Shown in pieces: positions 50,884 to 60,062 of a DNA stretch of 64,000 nucleotides. The stretch comes from Prochlorococcus marinus subsp. marinus str. CCMP1375 (GTDB lineage: Bacteria; Cyanobacteriota; Cyanobacteriia; PCC-6307; Cyanobiaceae). Positions within the stretch are counted from its first letter, which is position 1. Each line of letters starts with the position of its first letter. The stretch spans positions 310,001 to 374,000 of the forward strand of contig NC_005042.1 in the NCBI RefSeq assembly GCF_000007925.1. Direction: 5' to 3'. The position numbers and the translations under genes were made by a program. Below the pieces are notes generated by a model. It was not told the DNA's origin, did not search any database, and saw only the letters and a list, made by a program, of their open reading frames with translations.

Positions 50884-51759
50884 TCAGTTTTTTTTGCTGC
50901 ATAGCTCATCAAATAAGCTAAATTCAAAATCATTTTTAGGTGTTAACCATCTGTTCCATTTGCCATTTGAACCGCTCCAGTTAATTTTAGTTGAATTACA
51001 ATTTATTGCTAAAAATAACGGCTGACCTTCTTTATTAATTGCAGGAGCAACTTTACTCCCATTAATAGTTTTCCAGTTAGACCAGTTTATTTTTAACGGA
51101 CCAAAATTTCTCCACTCATAAGGTTCACTTTTACCTGAGCTGTTCCAAAAATTATGATCATTAACATCGTTCCCCTTATTGGTTAGGGCAGCACTATTTT
51201 GAGCATCTTCAAGTATTAACTTAGCACCAGGCTTAAGACGATTGGGGCTAATTATTTTATTAAATGCTATTATTTTTTTGACAGGGATGTTATATATTCT
51301 TGAAACCTTATACAATGTTTCACCTCTTTTAAGAATATGAAAATCCAATTTATTACTGTTGTCTAAGGCAGTTTTCTTTGCACTTTTTGGCAATTTAAGC
51401 ACCTGCCCTAAAAGTAAAATATTAGCATCTTTAATGTTATTTAACTTTATTATATCCAGTTCATTTACTTCATATATATCTGATATTTTAGCTATGCTTT
51501 GACCAGCAGTAACAGTATGAGTAAAGCTGGCAATATCATTTACTTTTGAGGCATCCTTAGGTAACTTTATTTTTTGGCCGACTTTTAAATTATCAGCATT
51601 ATATATACCATTAGTATCCATCAGTGATCTGACCGAAATATTATATTCAGCTGCTATGTCAGATAAAGTGTCACCTTGGTTAATAGTTATTTCTTCTGCA
51701 CTTGAATAGGCTTGACAAATTAGAAATATTATAAAAAAGAGGATTGCGTTCCTTTTCAT
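50884..51759 (-). CDS. Secreted LysM-repeat protein
   Basis: A 291-aa protein with a signal peptide (MKRNAILFFIIFLICQAYSSA, cleaved near 21) and three LysM domains (about 23-67, 80-124, 134-178). Each has the Q/R-G-x-T/S-L-x-x-I/V pattern, for example INQGDTLSDIAAEYNISV and LKRGETLYKVSRIYNIPV. LysM domains bind peptidoglycan. The C-terminal 110 residues are rich in Trp and Asn and carry no peptidase or amidase motif. It probably binds the cell wall, but the activity is unknown. Confidence 0.85.
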   Translation of the reverse strand: MKRNAILFFIIFLICQAYSSAEEITINQGDTLSDIAAEYNISVRSLMDTNGIYNADNLKVGQKIKLPKDASKVNDIASFTHTVTAGQSIAKISDIYEVNELDIIKLNNIKDANILLLGQVLKLPKSAKKTALDNSNKLDFHILKRGETLYKVSRIYNIPVKKIIAFNKIISPNRLKPGAKLILEDAQNSAALTNKGNDVNDHNFWNSSGKSEPYEWRNFGPLKINWSNWKTINGSKVAPAINKEGQPLFLAINCNSTKINWSGSNGKWNRWLTPKNDFEFSLFDELCSKKN

Positions 51760-51849
51760 AATTTATTTTCATTGCTTTTCAAAGATAGACCTGCTTTATA
51801 TATTTTGCTAGATTTTTAATTGTATTTGATCTAGCAATAAAAAATTGCA

Positions 51850-53223
51850 CTATCTCATAAGCTTACTCATAAAAGAGATATCGATTTTATAAGGGGGGTA
51901 ACGGAATTTCAAATCTAACCAAAAAGGTCTTTTCAAAATGGATTTGAGATGTGAAAAAGTTTCAAAACCTGCTTTGCCATGGTAGCGACCTATTCCGCTT
52001 AAACCTATCCCTCCGAAAGGGAGCTCTGGAATACCAGCTTGTATTACTACATCATTAAAGCAAACTCCCCCTGAACTTGTTGATGATAGGAGCTGGTTCT
52101 TCTCTTGCTCATTTCCCCCAAACATATAAATCGCTAGTGATTTTTCTTGTGATCTAATATTATTCAGTGCGCTATCAAAATTTGAATAAGAAAGGATAGG
52201 GAAGATTGGGCCAAAAAGCTCGTCCGAAATTATTGATTCTTCTAAGTTTTCTATATGTATTAAGGTAGGAGATACTTTCTTGTCAATCGAGTTTATTTCC
52301 CCTCCTGAAATTATTTTATTTTCTTTCTGAGCTTTTTCAATTAAGGAGATAATTTTTTCAAATTGATGATCATTAATCTTTGCTAAATCCTTAGATTTTT
52401 GGGGTTCTTTTCCATAGAAAGAATTAATATAATACTTCATTTTTTCTATTAATTCCTTCTCTATATCTTTATGAACTAGAAGATGATTTGGTGCTAGGCA
52501 TGTTTGCCCAGAATTAATACTTTTCCCCCATATAAGTCTTTTTGCAGTTATATCAATGTTGGCATCTTTAAGAACTAATGCTGGGTTTTTACCTCCTAGT
52601 TCAAGTGTTATAGGAGTTAAATATTTGGATGCTGCACTCATTACCTTTTTGCCAGTCTCACTTCCACCTGTGAAAAAAATGTGGTCAAACTTGTGTTTTA
52701 ATAGTTCTGCTGCAAAGTATTCATCACCTTGACAAACTTTTACGATGTCAGGAGGGAAATATTTAGTAAAGAGTTGTTCTATTAGCTCAGAAGTCGCAGG
52801 GGAATATTCTGAGGGTTTTAAGATGGCTGTATTGCCTGCGGCTAATGCAGATATTAAAGGTTGCAAAGTAAGCATGAATGGATAGTTCCATGCTCCGATA
52901 ATTAGAACGCATCCCAATGGCTCAGCTATTACGCTAGCCTCGCCAGGTTTAAGCCATAAAGGAACTTTGATATTCTGTGGTTTCATCCAAGATGAAAGTT
53001 GATTCTCGTATAATTGCAGTTCTTGTCTGAGTGAAAGGATTTCGAAGAATGCTTCAGTAGAAGGTTTTTGGAGATCTTCAGATAATGCATTTAGAATTTC
53101 CTTTTGGTTTTGATCAATAATTCCTTTTATTTTTTTTAGTTGAGCTCTTCGCCATGATTCAGATCTTGTATGACCTGAAACCACTTTGTTGCGAAGGTTT
53201 TCTATTTGGAATCCTTGAATCAT
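51850..53223 (-). CDS. Aldehyde dehydrogenase, class 3 type
   Basis: A 457-aa NAD(P)-dependent aldehyde dehydrogenase. The catalytic C242 lies in NSGQTCLAPN and the general base E208 in TLELGGKNPALV. The FTGGSETGKKV segment binds the nucleotide. The short length and the PLGCVLIIGAWNYPF start of the core place it with the class 3/fatty-aldehyde dehydrogenases. In cyanobacteria such enzymes oxidise long-chain aldehydes. The substrate here is inferred. Confidence 0.9.
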   Translation of the reverse strand: MIQGFQIENLRNKVVSGHTRSESWRRAQLKKIKGIIDQNQKEILNALSEDLQKPSTEAFFEILSLRQELQLYENQLSSWMKPQNIKVPLWLKPGEASVIAEPLGCVLIIGAWNYPFMLTLQPLISALAAGNTAILKPSEYSPATSELIEQLFTKYFPPDIVKVCQGDEYFAAELLKHKFDHIFFTGGSETGKKVMSAASKYLTPITLELGGKNPALVLKDANIDITAKRLIWGKSINSGQTCLAPNHLLVHKDIEKELIEKMKYYINSFYGKEPQKSKDLAKINDHQFEKIISLIEKAQKENKIISGGEINSIDKKVSPTLIHIENLEESIISDELFGPIFPILSYSNFDSALNNIRSQEKSLAIYMFGGNEQEKNQLLSSTSSGGVCFNDVVIQAGIPELPFGGIGLSGIGRYHGKAGFETFSHLKSILKRPFWLDLKFRYPPYKIDISFMSKLMR

Positions 53224-53267
53224 CAGTCAGTTAATAGATACTTTGTGCCAGATCAAGACCTATATGT

Positions 53268-53654
53268 TCATTCTAAGCATGTGAAGTTTAGACCTTCCTC
53301 TCTAGTAAAATTAGCGCTCCAAATTCCTTGACAGATATCAATAAGTTGTGAAATAAGTTGTTGATTATTCCCAGATTCAATCCATTGAGCTTTAATTAAA
53401 GGAATTTTTTCTTGCATAGGAAGCATGGGAATTTGAATTAATAAGAGACTATTGTCTGAATTAACTCTTTTGATAGAACCAGATTCACTTTTTTGGAAGA
53501 CTCTAATGAGGAGTTCTTTTAGCAGCTCTTCCCCTGTTTCTTGATTGTTTTTTGGATCAAAGGATTTTTTTATAGATTTCCCTCCAAGCGGAATTGATCT
53601 CTTCCCTTCTTGCTCAATTAGAGCAAGCGCTATTAAATATGAATTGTCTTCCAT
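53268..53654 (-). CDS. Conserved protein of unknown function
   Basis: A 128-aa soluble protein. It looks like a small alpha/beta domain: a start MEDNSYLIALALIEQEGK, a hydrophobic strand SLLLIQIPMLPMQ and a C-terminal ISQLIDICQGIWSANF. I do not know the family. Its codon composition matches the neighbours. It lies between the aldehyde dehydrogenase and the flavoprotein on the same strand. Confidence 0.65.
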   Translation of the reverse strand: MEDNSYLIALALIEQEGKRSIPLGGKSIKKSFDPKNNQETGEELLKELLIRVFQKSESGSIKRVNSDNSLLLIQIPMLPMQEKIPLIKAQWIESGNNQQLISQLIDICQGIWSANFTREEGLNFTCLE

Positions 53655-53740
53655 TGTTCAATGATTTATAGATTAATGAATTAAATCATAAACAAGAATG
53701 TATCTATTATGTTTTGCTTGTAAATTTTAAAAAACAAAAA

Positions 53741-54982
53741 TTATTTATTTAATAAATCTTTTGCAATAGCTCTTCCTGCAATCCAGCCACTAGACCAACA
53801 GTGTTGGAAGTTAAACCCTCCTGTTATACCGTCAACATTTAAAACCTCGCCAGCAAAATAAACATCTTTGCATCTCCTGCTCTCCATAGAGTGGATAAAG
53901 ATTTCCTTTAAATCAACTCCTCCTGCAGTAACAAATTCTTCACCAAAAGGTCCTTTGCCTTTCAATTTGTGAAAGTCTTTTGCAATTAACTCTCTTATAT
54001 ATACTTCATCTGAACGGCATAAATTTGCCCATTTAGTGTCATTCTTAATGTTAAGCTTTTCGAGGATTGATAGCCACAGACGTTTAGGTATATTTTTAAA
54101 TGGGCATGATGCTCTAAGAGTATTACGAGCGTAATCTTTTCTATAATTTCTCAAAGCAAGATCAATTGAATTAATATCATTCCCTGACCAATTGATTAGA
54201 AGTTTGCAGCGGTAGTTATCTTGCCTCATATGACGAGCTGCAAATGCAGATAGCTTCAAAACTGCTGGCCCACTTAACCCCCAATGTGTAATTAATACCC
54301 GACCATATTGCTGGAAATCTATTCCTCCTGCTATTAATTTTAGATTTACATTATCAACAGAAATTCCAGTACATTTGGTTAGCCATGGAGCATCTAGCTT
54401 AAATGTAAATAGAGAAGGAACGGCATCTATGATTATATGTCCAAGTTGACTTGCTATTTTTTTCCCAGTCGGACTATTTCCTGTTGCAATTAAGATCTTT
54501 TTTGAGTAAATAATTCTCTGGTTACGACATTTTATTTTAAATCCTTGGTCTCCTAGGCATTCAACACCTTGCACTCCCATTTGCGTTGCATAATGTACCC
54601 CGGCTTTTTCTGCAGCATTGTGAAGACATTTGATCACTTCGATTGATGAATTTGAATTAGGAAATATCCTTCCATCATTTTCAATTTTTAAAGATAAACC
54701 TTTTTCTTCAAACCAAGCAATAGCATCACCTGTTGCGAATCTACTAAAAGCGCCGAGCAAAGGCTTTTTCCCGCGAGGGTAATTTTCAACTAATTCTTTT
54801 GGATTCAAGCATGCGTTTGTTACATTGCATCGTCCTCCACCGCTAATTCTTACTTTCTCAAGGGTTTTTTGTGTTGATTCAAGTAATAAAACTGAAGGGA
54901 CTCCTTCTTCAGCAGCTGTAATTGCACCCATAAAACCTGATGCGCCTCCACCGATAACTGCTAAGTCAATAGATTCTTGCAA
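53741..54982 (-). CDS. HI0933-family flavoprotein (NAD(P)/FAD-dependent oxidoreductase)
   Basis: A 413-aa FAD enzyme. The N-terminal dinucleotide motif is VIGGGASGFMGAITAAEEG. The family signature ISGGGRCNVTNA follows, along with the conserved ending AGEVLNVDGITGGFNFQHCWSSG. Members (BaiN/YhiN-like) are found widely and their substrates are mostly unknown. Only the redox fold can be claimed. Confidence 0.9.
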   Translation of the reverse strand: MQESIDLAVIGGGASGFMGAITAAEEGVPSVLLLESTQKTLEKVRISGGGRCNVTNACLNPKELVENYPRGKKPLLGAFSRFATGDAIAWFEEKGLSLKIENDGRIFPNSNSSIEVIKCLHNAAEKAGVHYATQMGVQGVECLGDQGFKIKCRNQRIIYSKKILIATGNSPTGKKIASQLGHIIIDAVPSLFTFKLDAPWLTKCTGISVDNVNLKLIAGGIDFQQYGRVLITHWGLSGPAVLKLSAFAARHMRQDNYRCKLLINWSGNDINSIDLALRNYRKDYARNTLRASCPFKNIPKRLWLSILEKLNIKNDTKWANLCRSDEVYIRELIAKDFHKLKGKGPFGEEFVTAGGVDLKEIFIHSMESRRCKDVYFAGEVLNVDGITGGFNFQHCWSSGWIAGRAIAKDLLNK

Positions 54983-55280
54983 TTAAAAGTTGCATTTTTT
55001 CGTTCTAAAGAATAGGACCTTTTCTTCCTATAAGGAAATGAAGTACTTACTTATTCAGAAAACAAATACTCCAAATAGCTTCAAAAAGATAGTTCTTCTA
55101 GAAATGACAAAATTAAAATAGGTTGTTAGCAGTTCGGTCGTTGGATATGTTTTTACGTTAAGGCAGAAGAAAGCTTCTTATTCTCTCGAACAGATTATAT
55201 GGAGCTCATAAAGAATCATCGATTTTAATGATTAGCTGTATAAAATAAAAAAACATGATTTATTTTGCTATAAAGTAATT
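54983..55280. other. AT-rich intergenic region, nothing recognised
   Basis: A 298-bp gap between the flavoprotein start and the VTT-domain gene, so it should hold divergent promoters. I see no RNA gene, strong hairpin or short coding region in it. Confidence 0.5.
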
Positions 55281-56000
55281 ATGAAGCAGTTGCTAAGAAT
55301 TAAATTCCTTTCTAAATATTCATTTTTAGCCGTATTGGCAATAATTCTGATCTTTAGCTATCAAAGTTTTGATATAAACCAAATCAATAACTTAATTGAG
55401 AGTAGTCAAGAAAAAAAGTTAGATGCATTTTTGCCAGCAGTATTATTAATATTTTTCTTGAGATTTATAAGTATTATCATCCCTATATTGCCTGGAACAT
55501 ATTGCTCAGTAATCTCTGGATATTTGTTTGGAATTAAAGGTGGTCTGATACTTATTTTCTTTGCTGATTTTCTCTCGTGCTCATGTTCATTTTTGTTGTC
55601 AAGAAATCTAGGCAGAGGATTTGTTAGAAAGATTTTAGGTTCACAACAAATGCAGCGTGTTGAGAAGATTAGCAAAAATTATCTTGAAGATAATTTTTTT
55701 CTTATGACTGGTTTCTTGATGACCCAATTCTTTGATTTTGTTTGTTATGCAATTGGTTTAACAAAAGTATCATGGAAGAAATTTATGCCAGCATTAATAA
55801 TCAGTATATTAATCTCAGATATACCATTTGTTGCAGGAGGTTATACTATTAGCGCTCTTAAGGATATAAGCATAAAGCAAGTTTTGAGTGGCGAGGTGCA
55901 GGCACTTAAAGGCCCTTACTTAATGCTATTTATCATATCAGTGATGATTATATTCGGATTAGGAGCACTGAATATCTTTCTTAAGAAAAGATCTAATTAA
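55281..56000 (+). CDS. VTT-domain (TVP38/TMEM64/DedA-like) membrane protein
   Basis: A 239-aa integral membrane protein with about six hydrophobic segments. The VTT (SNARE-associated) domain is seen in FLRFISIIIPILPGTYCSVISGYLFG and FADFLSCSCSFLLSRNLGR, and in the later GLTKVSWKKFMPAL segment. Family members are implicated in lipid scrambling and membrane integrity. The function in cyanobacteria is not fixed. Confidence 0.83.
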   Translation: MKQLLRIKFLSKYSFLAVLAIILIFSYQSFDINQINNLIESSQEKKLDAFLPAVLLIFFLRFISIIIPILPGTYCSVISGYLFGIKGGLILIFFADFLSCSCSFLLSRNLGRGFVRKILGSQQMQRVEKISKNYLEDNFFLMTGFLMTQFFDFVCYAIGLTKVSWKKFMPALIISILISDIPFVAGGYTISALKDISIKQVLSGEVQALKGPYLMLFIISVMIIFGLGALNIFLKKRSN

Positions 56001-56103
56001 TTACCTAAATGAAGTTGCTATGATAAGTAGAGACTGCTTGTATTTGAACTTCAAGCCTAGAAAAGTTAAATAAAATTATTTTGGGGAATTGGATTGCTTT
56101 CTT

Positions 56104-56286
56104 CTAGTAACGGAGAACTTTAAACCTTTTCTTACTTGCCTTACATAAAGGACAGACCCAACTGGCTGGTAAATCATCAAAAGGCACACCAGGAGGGACC
56201 CCTTGGGAGGGATCGCCTAGTTTGGGATCATAGGAATAGATGCAATCTTTGCATTGATGTTTCTTTTGAGTGAACGTTGAAGTCAA
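56104..56286 (-). CDS. Rubredoxin
   Basis: A 60-aa soluble rubredoxin. Iron ligands are C12-x-x-C15 and C45-x-x-C48. The classic YDPKLGDPSQGVPPGVPFDDLP core lies between them. It has no membrane anchor, unlike RubA in this same window. Its electron partner is unknown. It sits beside the left edge of the tRNA-flanked island. Confidence 0.93.
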   Translation of the reverse strand: MTSTFTQKKHQCKDCIYSYDPKLGDPSQGVPPGVPFDDLPASWVCPLCKASKKRFKVLRY

Positions 56287-56466
56287 GACTGTCCATTAAT
56301 CTAATCTAAAAATGGCAAAGATTATTACCCTTGACAATTAAATCTTTCGAGAAGCAGAGATTTTCTAGAATTTTTGTAGAAATTCTTCTTTGAAGGATTT
56401 AAATTTTAGATATCAAGCCAGCACTATCTAATAACAAGTCTTTTATATGCTCAATAGTCCCACGAG

Positions 56467-56539
56467 TTTCCTCTTCGGGACTTGAACCCTAGGCCACTCC
56501 CTTACTAAGGGAGTGGCTCTTCCGCTTAGCTACAAGGGC
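56467..56539 (-). pseudogene. Degenerate tRNA-Thr copy
   Basis: A 73-nt tRNA-like sequence on the minus strand that closely matches the intact tRNA-Thr(GGT) at 60507-60578. Its 5' acceptor half, anticodon stem and T-loop are recognisable. However, the 3' acceptor strand reads AGAGGAA and pairs with GCCCTTG at only about four of seven positions. The D-stem and T-stem each have a mismatch, and the anticodon is AGT. The similarity continues past the 5' end into the spacer and the tail of tRNA-Tyr (to about 56562). It is best read as a decayed duplicate. Confidence 0.78.
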
Positions 56540-56769
56540 TTGTGGAAGGTGGACAGGGTTGGTTCACCTAAAGGACCTTGCAAGACATTGAATTGATTAA
56601 TGCTCAAGCAATTTAGACCAAATATTGAGGCAGACCAAATCTTTTTTAGGGAGTGCTGGGATCTGTTCTTAGTCCATTTTAAGTATGTTTAGTCCACTGT
56701 AATTCAACCTTGATTGTTCTTTCTAATCGCTTGCTACTATAAATACATCAACTTGTATACATTAGTTTT

Positions 56770-57723
56770 ATGAAATATAATAAATTAATCAGTTGGATAA
56801 TTCCTTGCTTCAATGAACAAGAAGTTCTAGAAATAAGTATTCGAAGAATAATTGATTTTACTGCTTATTCTAGTCATTATGATTGGGAATTTATTTTTGT
56901 TGATGATGGAAGTAAAGATAATACAAGAGACATCATTAAGTCCTATAACTTGCAGGATGATAGAGTTAAATTAGTTGGATTATCAAGGAATTTTGGACAT
57001 CAATATGCTGTTCAAGCTGGCTTAAATAATGCATATGGAGATGCAGCAATAATAATAGATGCTGATTTACAAGATCCTCCAGAGATTGCTAAAGAAATGA
57101 TTTCAAAATGGGAAAAAGGGTTTGATGTGATTTCCGGTAGACGAGTTGAACGAGTTTCGGAAACTTTCTTTAAGAAAATAAGTGCTTCCTGTTTTTACCG
57201 CATATTAAATTTACTTACTGAAATCCATATTCCTTTAGATACAGGAGATTTTAGACTAATAGATAGGAAGGTAATTGATACACTAAAACAAATGCCCGAG
57301 AAAGGACGATTTATTCGTGGTCTAGTGAGTTGGACTGGGTTTAAGCAGACTCAAATTAAATATAAAAGAGAGCCTAGACTAGCAGGTAAAACTAAATATT
57401 CTTTAAAAAAAATGATTGTATTTGCCTTAGAAGGCCTTACAGCATTTTCAAGTCGGCCCTTGCGTTTAGCAACTATATTTGGTTTAGTTTGCTCATTCTT
57501 CTCCTTCTTGGCAATTTTGTATGTCTTATATATAAGATTATTTACTTTTGCTTGGGTTCCTGGTTGGGCTGGATTAGCAGTTGCAATATTATTTGCAACA
57601 GGCGTACAGTTAATTTCTATTGGTATATTAGGGGAATATATAGGAAGAATATATGATGAGTCTAAAGGGAGACCTATGTATATAATTGATGAAAATCTAG
57701 GTTTTAGTAAAGATAAAGACTAG
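56770..57723 (+). CDS. GtrB-type polyprenyl-phosphate glycosyltransferase
   Basis: A 317-aa family 2 glycosyltransferase of the dolichol-phosphate mannose synthase class with two C-terminal membrane helices (about 230-290). It shows SWIIPCFNEQEVL, FVDDGSKDNT, LSRNFGHQYAVQAGL, the metal-binding IIDADLQDPPE and GDFRLIDRKVID. The GtrB type moves a sugar from a nucleotide donor to a lipid carrier in the inner membrane, the first step of O-antigen or surface decoration. It is the first gene of the island cassette. Confidence 0.9.
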   Translation: MKYNKLISWIIPCFNEQEVLEISIRRIIDFTAYSSHYDWEFIFVDDGSKDNTRDIIKSYNLQDDRVKLVGLSRNFGHQYAVQAGLNNAYGDAAIIIDADLQDPPEIAKEMISKWEKGFDVISGRRVERVSETFFKKISASCFYRILNLLTEIHIPLDTGDFRLIDRKVIDTLKQMPEKGRFIRGLVSWTGFKQTQIKYKREPRLAGKTKYSLKKMIVFALEGLTAFSSRPLRLATIFGLVCSFFSFLAILYVLYIRLFTFAWVPGWAGLAVAILFATGVQLISIGILGEYIGRIYDESKGRPMYIIDENLGFSKDKD

Positions 57724-57764
57724 ATATTGCTTAATATAGTATAAGCAACTTTTTGTCCACCTAG

Positions 57765-59186
57765 ATGATAAGAGAAAAGGCTCAACCAATAACTCTAACT
57801 CTCGAAGATAGATCTATTAAGAGAGTTTTTGCTTTATCATTTTTAATTGGATTTATATTTTGGTTTCTAGCAGCTTTTAGACATTTTCTTTTACAAAGTA
57901 ATGCTTTTGACTTAGGCCTTTTTGATCAATGGGTTTGGCTGCAAAGCGTAGGTGAGCCTCCTTATTCATCTATGACAGGACTTCATCTAATGGCTGATCA
58001 TGGAGCCTGGCTATTATATATCCCAGCTTTTCTTTATAAAATTCAACCTTCAATTCATTGGCTTTTAGCAACACAGTCTTTTTCCTTGAGTTTTACATCT
58101 TTACCTTTATGGATGCTTTGTAAGCAAAAGGGATTAAATAATCGTAAAAGTTGGTTAATCTGTTGCTTGTGGTGGCTTCAGCCAGTTGTATTTAATGTAA
58201 ATATTTTTGATTTCCATCCAGAAGTCTGGGCTATGCCATTGTTGGCCTTTTCATATTTGTCTATTCGTGCTAATAAGAATTTCTTATGGATTTTCTTGAT
58301 CTTCATAATTCTGGGTACTCGAGATGGTTTGGTTTTATTAACTCTTGGTTTAGGTTTTGAGCAGATCCTAAGAAGAAATTTCACTAGGGGAATTTCTGTA
58401 ATTTTGTTATCTTCTTCCTGGCTATTATTTTTAAATAATATTCTCTACCCACTATTGAATCAGGGCAAAGGATCTATTATGGCTGTAAGTCGATATTCAT
58501 ATCTAGGCAACTCCCTCGAAGAAATACTTTTTAAAATAATTACTAATCCAATAATTATTTTTCAAAGCATTGATTGGTCAGGTTCGATTTTTTATTTGAT
58601 TATTTTGTTTCTGCCATTTATATTTTTTCTTAGATCAAGCTCATTGATAGTTTTATCTGCTTCAATTCCTTTACTTCTGACAAATATTTTATCGGATTCT
58701 TTTTCTCAACGGACTTTAATACATCACTATAGTTTGCCAATCATAATGATATTAGTTGTTGCTTCAATCGATGGGATGGCTCAGAGTAATATTAAATCAG
58801 AAATATCGATCAGGAATAGATATTTATGGATTCTTCTGACTTGGTCATTATTAGCAAAACCATTATTTTTTATTGGGCCATATTTAAGTAGAATATCTTT
58901 AATTCAATCAGCTCATGAAGCTTTTTCACTGATCAAAAGTGATTCATCTATTCTTACAACAAGCTATCTTGCACCTCACTTAACACAAAGATCACAAATC
59001 ACATTTCCAAGGGATACCAAAGATATTAATAGTATTGATATTTACGATGTTATTCTGCTAAACCCATTGGACCCAGGCTGGCAATCTGATAGGAAAATTC
59101 AGGAGGAATATTTGAGCAAGGCTAGATTAGAAGGTTGGGACTGTAAAGAATGGAGCAATGGCCAGGAATTATGCATATCCGATTAA
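57765..59186 (+). CDS. DUF2079 membrane protein
   Basis: A 473-aa polytopic membrane protein with about ten helices. The N-terminal NAFDLGLFDQWVWLQS and HLMADHGAWLLYIPAFLY segments are the DUF2079 signature, and HHYSLPI appears later. The family is predicted to include GT-C-type glycosyltransferases using lipid-linked sugars, but this is not proven. It follows the GtrB gene by 41 bp. It could be the final transferase that adds the sugar to a surface polymer. Confidence 0.85.
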   Translation: MIREKAQPITLTLEDRSIKRVFALSFLIGFIFWFLAAFRHFLLQSNAFDLGLFDQWVWLQSVGEPPYSSMTGLHLMADHGAWLLYIPAFLYKIQPSIHWLLATQSFSLSFTSLPLWMLCKQKGLNNRKSWLICCLWWLQPVVFNVNIFDFHPEVWAMPLLAFSYLSIRANKNFLWIFLIFIILGTRDGLVLLTLGLGFEQILRRNFTRGISVILLSSSWLLFLNNILYPLLNQGKGSIMAVSRYSYLGNSLEEILFKIITNPIIIFQSIDWSGSIFYLIILFLPFIFFLRSSSLIVLSASIPLLLTNILSDSFSQRTLIHHYSLPIIMILVVASIDGMAQSNIKSEISIRNRYLWILLTWSLLAKPLFFIGPYLSRISLIQSAHEAFSLIKSDSSILTTSYLAPHLTQRSQITFPRDTKDINSIDIYDVILLNPLDPGWQSDRKIQEEYLSKARLEGWDCKEWSNGQELCISD

Positions 59187-59193
59187 TAAGAAA

Positions 59194-59571
59194 CTATTCT
59201 TTAAATATATACAGCTTGCATAAGATATAAAAAGTTATAGTGTAGCTTAGCATTGCAAAACCTTGAGCTATAGGGGAATTAATACTTTGCTCTAAGAGGA
59301 TATTAAGAGTTGATAGATTGATTGTATAAGCCAACAAGAAACCTAGCAAAAATTTAATAAATTGACTGATCTTCTTATTGCCTCGTGATCTAAATACATA
59401 TCGCTTATTTAAAATAAAGGAACATACAATACCTATTAAATAACCAATAATATTGCTAAGTTGAGGGTTCAATTTAAGAAGAGTTTCACAACTTAGAATT
59501 GTGCTATACCCTATACAAGTGTTTATAAACCCTACAGCAAGATATTTTATTAATTCTATTTTAATTTTCAT
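59194..59571 (-). CDS. GtrA-family membrane protein
   Basis: A 125-aa protein with four hydrophobic helices. GtrA signatures are present: IKYLAVGFINTCIGYSTIL, NIIGYLIGIVCSFILNKRYVF, QFIKFLLGFLLAYTINL and ITFYILCKLYIFKE. GtrA proteins are thought to flip lipid-linked glucose across the inner membrane in serotype-converting cassettes. Here the gene is convergent with the DUF2079 gene rather than collinear with GtrB. Confidence 0.85.
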   Translation of the reverse strand: MKIKIELIKYLAVGFINTCIGYSTILSCETLLKLNPQLSNIIGYLIGIVCSFILNKRYVFRSRGNKKISQFIKFLLGFLLAYTINLSTLNILLEQSINSPIAQGFAMLSYTITFYILCKLYIFKE

Positions 59572-59605
59572 ATATTAGTTTGCTTGGGGAATAATTGCAG
59601 TAATA

Positions 59606-59950
59606 TCATTGATTATTATCTGATAGATATGAGATGCAATCTAGAGCCATCATTTTTGAAATAGGATTTAATTCATAATTTTCTAAATTTATATTTACAG
59701 CTATTTTATTTGCGGTCTTAATATTATTTCTTGGATTTGAATGCATTATCATCGAGATGTTAGTCCACTCTTTTATTAATAGAAAGTAAAGATCATCGAT
59801 AGAGTTTGCATAGTTAAGTCTATAAGAAAGCTTTTCTACTCTTTCTAAGAATTGTGAAATCCCAAGAACTCTCCCAGATATTTCTAAAAAGCTCTTCGGT
59901 ATTTGTTTGATAAATAATAAAACTAAAGGCCGTAATTTGGGATCTTCCAT
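59606..59950 (-). pseudogene. Asparagine synthetase (AsnB) fragment
   Basis: A 114-aa open frame that resembles an internal piece of the synthetase domain of glutamine-hydrolysing asparagine synthetases. The order LRPL...IPKSFLEISGRVLG, EKLSYRL, SIDDLYFLLIKEW and KMMALDCISYLSDN matches the AsnB region that normally ends in YLPDDIL. Neither the amidotransferase start nor the downstream core is present. An intact enzyme has about 600 aa. AsnB-like genes are common in polysaccharide clusters. The match is by eye. Confidence 0.6.
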
Positions 59951-60062
59951 GCCTCGTGAATCATGTGTTGGAGACGGCTGATCTAGCCTTTAATTTGAAT
60001 TTTAGTCATTGTCTGGTCTCTTGAACGTCATAATTGGGTTTCATAGAGTACTATTTTTCGTT

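Noticed and set aside
56467-56539. A working tRNA-Thr with anticodon AGT
   Set aside because: The acceptor stem is largely unpaired and the D- and T-stems are damaged; an A34 threonine tRNA is also not expected when a GGT tRNA is present.
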